This document shows, in pieces, positions 25,301 to 34,300 of a stretch of DNA of 64,000 nt (position 1 is its first letter; the number at the start of each line of letters is the position of its first letter). The position numbers and the translations under genes are program-made. The stretch is taken from positions 131,501-195,500 of the forward strand of contig RPFO01000406.1 in assembly GCA_009746045.1 (NCBI GenBank). The letters are read 5' to 3'. The stretch is from Mesostigma viride. Taxonomy: Eukaryota > Streptophyta > Mesostigmatophyceae > Mesostigmatales > Mesostigmataceae. The notes under the pieces were generated by a model that saw only the letters and a list, made by a program, of their open reading frames with translations, did no database searches and was not told the origin of the DNA.

Positions 25301-28300
25301 AACATTCTTAACCCTGGTCGTTTCCACGCAACCGAAAACGGGGGCTTGCAGGAGTGGGGTGTGGTCGGGCCGATGGTCAGGTCGCTGCCTGCGGGCAGGC
25401 ACGGCTCGATGGAGGCCAACGGCAGCTGTGGTTATCCACGCAGGGTGCCCGATAGTTATCCTGGCAACCACGGAGGCGGCGGCGGGATGGGTAACCCCTT
25501 TTCCGACTCGCCCTCAAGCGCCTACGTGCAGGCAACGAATAGCAACATGGCCTATGACGACGGTGGAGGGCGCTGGTCTGCGGGTCCCCCCTCTCAGCCC
25601 ATGGGGGATGTGGGTGCTATTCGTGCCACCGCGGTCATGGTGCCGGTGTCTGGCGACGACACCTGGCAGGCGCACCAGCAGGGTAGCGCCATGCCAGGGC
25701 AGCCGTGGCTGCAGCCACAGGCGAGGGCGGACATGCCTGCCGAACTGGGCAGCACAGAGCCCATGCCATACACGCGTATAGGTCCATCGGGGGAGGCTTC
25801 ATATGGGATGGGGCAGCGACGGGGGGCTTTGCAGAAGACCTCTTGGGACGGCCCTGGCCGAGGAGGGGGGCTGCGGGGTGGGGCCGGCCGGAGCCTGTAT
25901 GGCGGCTCGATGAGCCGGAATCCATGAGGGCAGACAGGGGGTTGGGGATGGGCCAGCCCTGGTCGCTAAATCAAGGAAACTCTGGCTTGGGGGGGGGTCA
26001 AATGGAGGGTGTGGCTTCGGAGTTCTCTGGAAGCCCCCTCTTCCCGCGTGGCAGTCATCCGGGCTCTGGCAATCCGCACCCTAGGACGGCCCACCCTGGT
26101 GATCGCGCCAGGGGGGCCACCTCCCGGGCTGACAATTGGCCGGGTTGGCAGCCGCCAGGCCAGCCCAGCCGTTACTTGGTGGAACGAGGAGGCCACGCTG
26201 GGGATGGAGGTGCGCTGCCAGACTTCAACGCGCTGGCAGGTTCCGAGGGGTTGCATCTTGGAACGGCTCTGGCCGGTATGGGTCCGGGGGGCGGGTTCTG
26301 GGAGGCAACTGCTGGTGACGGCCTGCAGCATCAGGGCGGTGATCGGGGCGGTTGGGGCATGGGCAGTAATCTTGGTTATGGTGGCAATGAGGGCAATGAG
26401 GGCAGTTGGGGCCATGCGGCGAATGAGGGCAATGGGGGGCATCAGGGCAGCCAGGGAAATGATGGACCTCGGGGGGTTGATACCGGGGTGGGGTATGGGA
26501 GGGGCGGGCCAGAGGCGGCATCCGCTGTTGCCGCCGACTCCCGGCGAGTCGCACGCGGGGGTTCATCTCGCGACGCTGCGGCGCCCTCTGGCAGCGAAGG
26601 CAGGGTACAAGGGCAAGGGCAAGGGCGAGGAACAAGGCGAGGAGCAGCGGATCACCAGGGGCCCTGGGTTGCGGGTTTGGGGGAGCTGAGACTGGGTGAT
26701 GCCGAGGATGGGAGAAGAAGAGAGGAGGGCAGGGTGAGGTTTGCTGGTGACGATGCCAGGGGCGATGATGGTCACGCTGATGCTGCAGGGAGCACCGGTG
26801 CAGCAGGGATGGAGGTGGCGGGGGCAGGGGGGGGGGCGGGGCCTGCGGACGCGGCAGGGGGTAGGGAGCTAGCGCTCGCGGTGCCAGATGACAGTGGACA
26901 AGTACGAGCTGGCGGCAGCGGTGGTGAACCAGTACAAGTGGATGGTGGTGAGCGGGTGGCAGCTGTCAGCCTCCTCAGGCAACGGGAGACGTTGTCCGAC
27001 GCGAGGGAGATCGACGAGCGCTGGCGAAACGCGTTCCATTCGGGCCCGCCACCGCGCCAGTATTGCCGCCCTCCACCGCCACATGGCTCCAACAACAGCG
27101 GCAACGACAACGACGACGGCGGCGAGGACGGGGAAGAGTCGCCCAGGACCAAGGTCGCGCGGATATGGCGGGTTGTGCTGCCCGACGCGCCAATTTCTGC
27201 CCCTGCTTTACCTGGTGCAACGCCCAGGGCAGGCAGTGGTGCCGAAGCACCCCCAGCCGGCGGGGTGGGTTTCTCAGGAGGACAGGGACAGGTGTCGCGC
27301 TTTCGGGGCCCCCTGGGCAAGGTCCTCCCGTTCCTTACCGCATGCTTGCCCGCGTCATCTAGTAGTGGAGGTGGTGGCGAAGGCCAGTCCACGCGGTCTT
27401 CTGTGCCAGGTGGGGGTTCAGGTGGGCTTGGCACCGCGGCGCCTGGCAGGGAGGGGGCGGATGCCGGTCTAAATACCCCTGCCTTGGGGGCTGCCGCGGG
27501 AGGTTTGTCGCTTATCCAGTGGAGCGGTCGGGCAGAGGAAGGAGCGGCCATGGAGGGCGCAGAGGGAGGGCATCTGCTGAGCAGGACTTCTGATGCAGCG
27601 GCTGTGAATGCAGCGAAGGCGGCCGGGGGATCGGGGAAGGGCAAGGGCAAGGGCAAGGGCAAGGACGAGGACAAGGGCAAGGACAAGGGCAAGGACAAGG
27701 GCAAGGGCAATGGCAAGGACAAGGGTAAGAGCAAGGAGAAGGGCAAGGGGCTGGCGGTGGCAGATGGCAGTCATATGGATGGGGGATTTGCAGCCAAGGG
27801 GGCATCGGCATCGACGACGACAGCAGCAGCAAGCGCTTTGGCGGCTATCAGTAAGAATGCTAGCAACCAGCCTGCAGGTGCTGGGAATCCAGCCGCTGGT
27901 ACGGCCGGCATCGGTCAGCCTTTGGCGTCGGTCGCAGCAACCAGCATGAACCCCAAGCCCAGTGCGTCTGGGGGCGGGAAACCGGGCGAGCTGGCTGCGG
28001 GCAAGAGCAAGAGCAAGGGGGCCCCTGGAGGCAAGGGCACTGGAGCGCATGGGCCGGAAAACATGGGTGCTGCTGGTACGGCCAAGTCAGGAGCGGCGGC
28101 AGGGAAGGCGGTGGGAGCATCCACAGCAACCGCGGGTGGGAGGCAGAGTGGTGCAGATGCCAGCGTAACGGCAGGAAAGCCGGCTGGGGCAGCAGGGCAG
28201 GCAGCGACTACAGCACCAGCCGCAGCAGCGGCTGCAGCAGCAAAGCAATCCATCGATTGGCCCCCGTTGGGCGTTCCCAAGAAGCGTCTCAAAACAGAGG

Positions 28301-31300
28301 TGGAGGCGGAGCTGGCAAGGGCCGCGGCGGAGGCAGAGGCGGGGGCAGGGGCAGGGGAGGCGGAGGACGATATCGACACCAAAGTGTGGTGCAGCTGCGG
28401 CATTCCGGGCGAACGAGAGTGAGTCGCTTTTTGCGCTTGCGGACAGGTCCTCAATTTCTTTTGTTTTGGGGGGGCTCCTTATACCCTCAGTATGTCTCAA
28501 GTTTTCCACCAGAGGCACGTAGATAAATGAATGAATGAGTGAATGAGTGAATGAGTGAATGAGTGAATGAGTGAATGAATCCGTGTGTTGCTTAGCACCC
28601 TCATGTCTTTCAAACGCATGCACGTGCAAGTGACCTGGTGTCCTCCTTTATGCATGCACACGCACGTCACGGATGCGTGACCTTCGCTGTGGATCGCTTT
28701 GGACACAGCCACGTGCTTGGCGGGTAGCGATCCTGGAAAGGATTTGTTGGTGGGGGGGAAGGTACCGGTACAGCGCTCCCTTGATGGTTCTGTAGGGACT
28801 GTCGCCAGCAGCCCTTGCTGTCGTTGTGCCGCTTGTAACTGGGCTAAGGCCCCTCACTTTTGCACTGCTTACAACTGGGCGGAGACCCCTCACTTGTACA
28901 CAACTGGTAAATGGGCAGAGGCCCTCAATTCTCTGCTCCCGTGACTTTGCTCCCATGTTTCGATAATGATATGGTTTTGTTCGGGTGTGGATATTCTATT
29001 ACCTTGTATCCTGCCTCGCACTGACGTGTTCTGTTGCGTTGCGTTTGCCGGTGTTCCGGGTGCTTACGTGGTGGGTGGTCATCGGGGGGGCCTTGCCCAC
29101 ATGGTGGTTCTCTGGCACATCACCCTGGGGCATGCTGCCCCCTCGGCGCGTCGTGTCGGCTCATTCGTCTCGACACACACGGCTACTTGCGCGCTCCGGG
29201 GCAGCTCCTACTACATCTCTTGCGACAAGTGTGAAGGTATGTGGGTGGGACGCTGCAAGGAATCAGGAGGGTGGGGGCCAGTAGGTGATAGCCAAGCCAA
29301 CTTGAGGACAACAAGTGCCGTATGCGATATGGGAACTGCCTGAGATATTTATAGCTACCACAGGAGTCAGGGCAAGATCGTTGGCACAACGGCAGCACGA
29401 CTGGCAAGGGAGCCCCGAAGGGAAAGCCCAAACTGAAGTCCAACTGCAGGAACAATGATCCCATGGAGGCGCTGCTTATGTCTCACTTCACTGAACACAT
29501 ACTAGTATGCAAAAAAAAAGGGCTGAAGTGTGCGCCAGAGCATAACGCGCGCAACCACGCAATGCTCTAATCGCAAGCTGTAGGATGGGTAGATCGTGGT
29601 GGGGAGTCAACGTCGCAGATCCAGGCGATCCTACCCCTTCTGCAGAGGAGTGCCCCTCGCAACGCCTCGGTTGGCCGCAAAGGGGAATTGTTGCCATCGG
29701 TACTTTGGCATGCCTCGCGTCACCAGCACATGGCACCAAGTTGTTGAACTATTTTTCCAAGCACCCCCACCTACACAGCCTGAATCTGGCGCAAACAAAC
29801 AGCCGGCCCACCATTTAACTATCCATAATTTTTTCTACACAGTCAACCAGCCTCCCTGTGGTCACCAGGATGTTGAAGTCTCGACAGTCTTTTTCAGAAC
29901 ACCGTACCAAGCCGTATACCCAGCGTGCGCCCAAGGAATCTGAATGTGTAGCTCCAGAATACACAAAGGTGGAATGTTATCTGCGACACGTGCACTCTGC
30001 TCTGTTCAGGGAACCTCACAAATCGTTTCTGTGTAACGCTGCTGCTATTCATATTTGAATCCTGCTCCCGCCCTCAGGCTGGTTCCACGGCATGTGTGTC
30101 GGTGTCCCTGATGAGGCAGAAGGCGTGAAATTGAAGAAGTTTTATTGCCCGGGCTGCACCCGCGGCAGCAAGGGCAAAGGTACCGGTACGGTCCAGCCGG
30201 GGCGCCCCGGCAGGAAACCGAAGCAGCAGCCAGCAGCGGGGGCTCCCCCAGCCACCGTTCCCTCCACCAACGCTGCGAAGGGGCCCCTAGACAAGGGGGT
30301 GCTGATCCAGGGCCCGCCAAAGAACAAGGGCGGTCGGCCGCCCAAGAACCGACAACTGGGAGTGGGTGGCCCGGCCGGTACCCCTGTTGGGCCTTCTCCT
30401 GCCAACGTCATTGGAGTGGCCGCACGCGCTGGCCCCGCACAGGGTGTGGCAGCATTAAATAAGAGCGGGGCGTTCGACAAGACCGGGCTTTTGGACAAGA
30501 AGGGGGCCGCCAAGGCGGCTCTATCAGGGGCTGCTGCGTCCCACGACGCGTTCGCTGGCGCGGCGGCGAGTGTCGGGGATTCCCCCCACAAGCAGCGCGG
30601 CAGGAAGAAGCACCCCCAGGGCAGCATCGAGCAGGGTGGGACCAGCACGTCTGCATCGGGGCAAGGGACAGGAGAACTTGCGTCTGCTGGCACCGCCGCC
30701 GCCGCCGCCGCCGCTGCTGCTGCTGCTGCTGCTGCTGCAGTACCCACAGGGCCCCGCTGCGACGTCTGTGGCGTCGCCGGAAGGGAGGCCATGTTAGGGC
30801 GGATGGTCACTTGTGCGTCGTGCGGCGTGGCCGTGCACTGGGGCTGCAATCAGAGCGCGGACCCGAGTGACGTTCCCCAGCAGGACAAGCGGTGGCAGTG
30901 CGAGCCCTGCTGCGTGGGCGAGCGGCCAAGCCAACGTGAGTCGCTCTTGGCCCATTTGCATGAGTACTGTCCACATGTTTTGTTTGTATGGGGTGGGCGA
31001 GCGGCCAAAGAAGTGTAATCAGGCCACACTTTGGGGTATGCTAGGCATGGGGTGAGAGTGGGAGTATCCAGCCATAGGACCAAGGGTTTAGATACCGTTT
31101 GGCTCGGCATGGGTAGTACCTACCCACATGTTTCCTTGTCATGGGCTGAAAATAGGAGTAGAAGAAACAGTGCTACTCATGTGCAAGCACCCTGGCAAGG
31201 CCCGTTGGCTTTATCATGAAAATCAAATTTTTTTATTGACTTCATTTAGCTTCCCTTGTTAAGGCTGTCGTGACATGTTGCCCTTCTATGCTTGTTTTCC

Positions 31301-34300
31301 CGCCCATGGTCTCTTTTCCTTTTTCTTTTGGGGGGGCCGCTGCGTACTGCGTCTCATTACACCCGCCATCTCGCATCCCGGCACCTTTGATCGTATACCC
31401 CTCTCATGTTTCATCTTTTGTATACCCCGGCTGCCATCCCACTCACCGCACCCAGGTCATCCCTCTCAGTATGCCACCCATGGTTTGCATGCACCGACCT
31501 CTACGTATCCTCCCCCCCGTTTCCTTGCCCCCACCACGTTCTCAAACCCCCCTCCCTCCCCCCCGCAGTGGACTGTGCGCTGTGCCCCCGCAAAGGTGGG
31601 CTGTACCACCAGTCGGCCGAGCTGGGCTGGCTGCACATTGTGTGCGCCGTCTGGCTGCCGGAGACCTTCTTTGGCGACGACGGGAAGCTGAACGGGATAG
31701 CCAGCATACAGCCGGTGCGTGCGCCAGTAATTAAAGTTGTTGAATAATGAATCACGTAAGGGTTTTTTTTTTATTACTAGCTGGATGGGAAAACAGCATC
31801 CAGCCAGTGCATGTGCTACCATCTGCACGGTTTACGGTCCGCACGGTTTATCGTCCGCACTGCCTACCATCGGCACAGTTTACCGTCCACACAGCCTACC
31901 GTCCGCACGGTTCTCCCCGCTGCCACTGCCCTGCGCCTCCCCACTGCCACAACTCTGACCCTCTTGCCATCACCCCGTTGCCTTGGTTGCACTTGTGGGA
32001 TCCTGTCGCCACCACCCCCTACAGAAGCGCTGGAACGTGACCTGCATATTCTCACTACTCCCCGCTGCCTTATGCCCTCCCTATTGCCACCATGCGTAGG
32101 AGGATAATGTTGCCTCATCCCCTTGGCTGCGCCCTCACCATCCACCCCACCAGGGGCGCTGGAAGGTGACCTGCCTGCCCTCACTGTTTCCATCATCGCT
32201 CTGCCCACCACCCGCAACGAGAGCGTTGGAAGATGACCTGGTTCACCGTCCTCACGGTGGCCCGCGGCCCCATGTCTGACACATTCGTCCCACTGCCCAA
32301 CCCATTTGCCTGCACCTCCACAGGAGCGCTGGAAGATGACCTGCGTGCTGTGCAAGATGCGATGCGGGACGTGCGTGCAGTGCAGCTTTGGCCGGTGCAC
32401 GCGGCCGATGCACCCCTTATGCTGCCGCTACTCAGGTCTTCCCATGTTCTCCGCCATCGATGGCGACGCCACCGCCAGCAACGCCGCCAACGCCGCCACC
32501 AATTCATCCTCATTCTCCCACCCGGCAGAGACCCGGGACGGTGCAGCAGCACACGGAGAATCTGGCGGCTCACCAGCCGTGGGGGCTGGAGGCCAACCAG
32601 ACGCGGGGGTATACGCCAAGCTGCCCGACGCGACGAGCCAGGGGGGACGCAAGCGGCGACGGGGAGCAACGGTGCCGCCGGCCAACGCGGACGCGCTGAC
32701 GCCTCAGGTCGCAGGCAACGCGTCCATGGGTGACAAGGGGACCCCGGTACCAGCTGACGTCAGCGGCGTCGTCAACCTGCGTTATGTGCTGGCGTGTACA
32801 CGGCATGAGCTGGAAGGGTGGGCGCTGGCAGAGCGGGCCGCACAGGGGGTGCCGGTTGACAGAGCAGCTCTGGCCTCCATCCTCCCACCCAGCAAGGAGA
32901 AGGAGAAGGAAGAGGACAAGCCTAACACGGGCAGGCAGCAAGCAACACAGCCCACAGGGACTGGTGCCCGGGGCAAGGGGGCAGTCGTGGCATCAGCAGG
33001 TGCTGGCTCGAAGTATGCCCAGGGGGGTACGGCGGCTGGCGTCACGCCACGGGTCCCGATGAGGGCGGCTGCCACGGGTGGAGGGAGGGACAAAGGTGCG
33101 GCGATGAATTGGCATGTTTTTTATGGAATGTAAAGGTTGATTACAGACAATGGCCCTTACTACAGATTACGGTGCGGCGTTGCTGGCATGTTGTCTTGGA
33201 GGGACAAAGGTGTGGTGGTGACTTGGCATGTGTCTGCATTGTAGTGCACTATCCCTGTGCCCTTGCGTGGGGTTGGAGGAGAGGTGGGCGCTTTGTGCGT
33301 TTTGTCGCTTCGAAAAAATGTGTTGTCAATCTAGGAAGTTCCTTGGCAGCGACATGGGCAAAGATAGCCATCGCATGTGAAACTTACCCAACTCGGGGTA
33401 GCGGCTATTTGTCTCACGTCCCACGCCCCCCTCTGGTGCCTCTGCGTCCCCTGGTCTGCGTTGGAAACCTCGGACGCCGTCGCCTTGCCACGATCACCAC
33501 CGCGCCTCCCTTGCCTCCCCCCCATCCGCAGGTGTCGTGAGCAGCGCACCTCCACAAGGTGCCCCACCAGGAAGACTAGCACCGGCATCGGCAAGAGCGG
33601 CGACTGCCGGCGGCAAGGTCCCCGGCAGAAGCGTCATCCCCTCCAAACCCAGCCGTTGGAACGGTGCCCTGGACCCCTCGGCCTCGCGAGCCCCCCCCGC
33701 TGCCGAGAAGAGCACAACAGGGGGAGAGGGGCCGGGTGCCAGCGGTGGCGTCGCCAAGCGAAGGAAGGTGGTGGTCATCAACCCTCGCACGGACGCTGTC
33801 AGCCCGCACACGGAAGGTGTCAGCCCAACCGGAGGGTCGTCCGGGAAGGAAAGGAACTCGAGAAGGACCCGCCGGCTATCCACAGACGCGGCCTTGTTCC
33901 CAGACCGCTTGTTTGGGTCATCGGGGGCAGGGGCAGACGCTGGCGCAGGGGCGGGGGCGGGGGTCATGGATGTGGATGCGGGCAAACAAAGCGATGGAGG
34001 GGGAGGGTCTCAAAGGGGAGTGCCAGCAGAAGGAGGGGAGACGCGGTCCATCGGGGGCACGCCGAGCCAGCGCCTGTCCGGCGGCACGGGGTCCACGGAG
34101 GAGGGCAAGGGGAGGCTCACCGTGCGCCTCCGCATGGGCGGCGCCGCTAGTGCCTTCGCGGGCACTGCTGAGGACAGTGCGGGCGGTGCCGTCACCGGTG
34201 ATGCTGCTGCTGCCACCGGTGCTGGTGCTGGTGCTGTCGCTGCTATCCATGCTGCCAACGCTGGAGGCAGTAGTGGCGATGGTGGCGTGGCCCCGGGCGG

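Noticed and set aside
25966-28050. Minus-strand ORFs of 150-320 codons opposite exon 9
   Set aside because: Low-complexity complements of GC-rich coding sequence with no domains.
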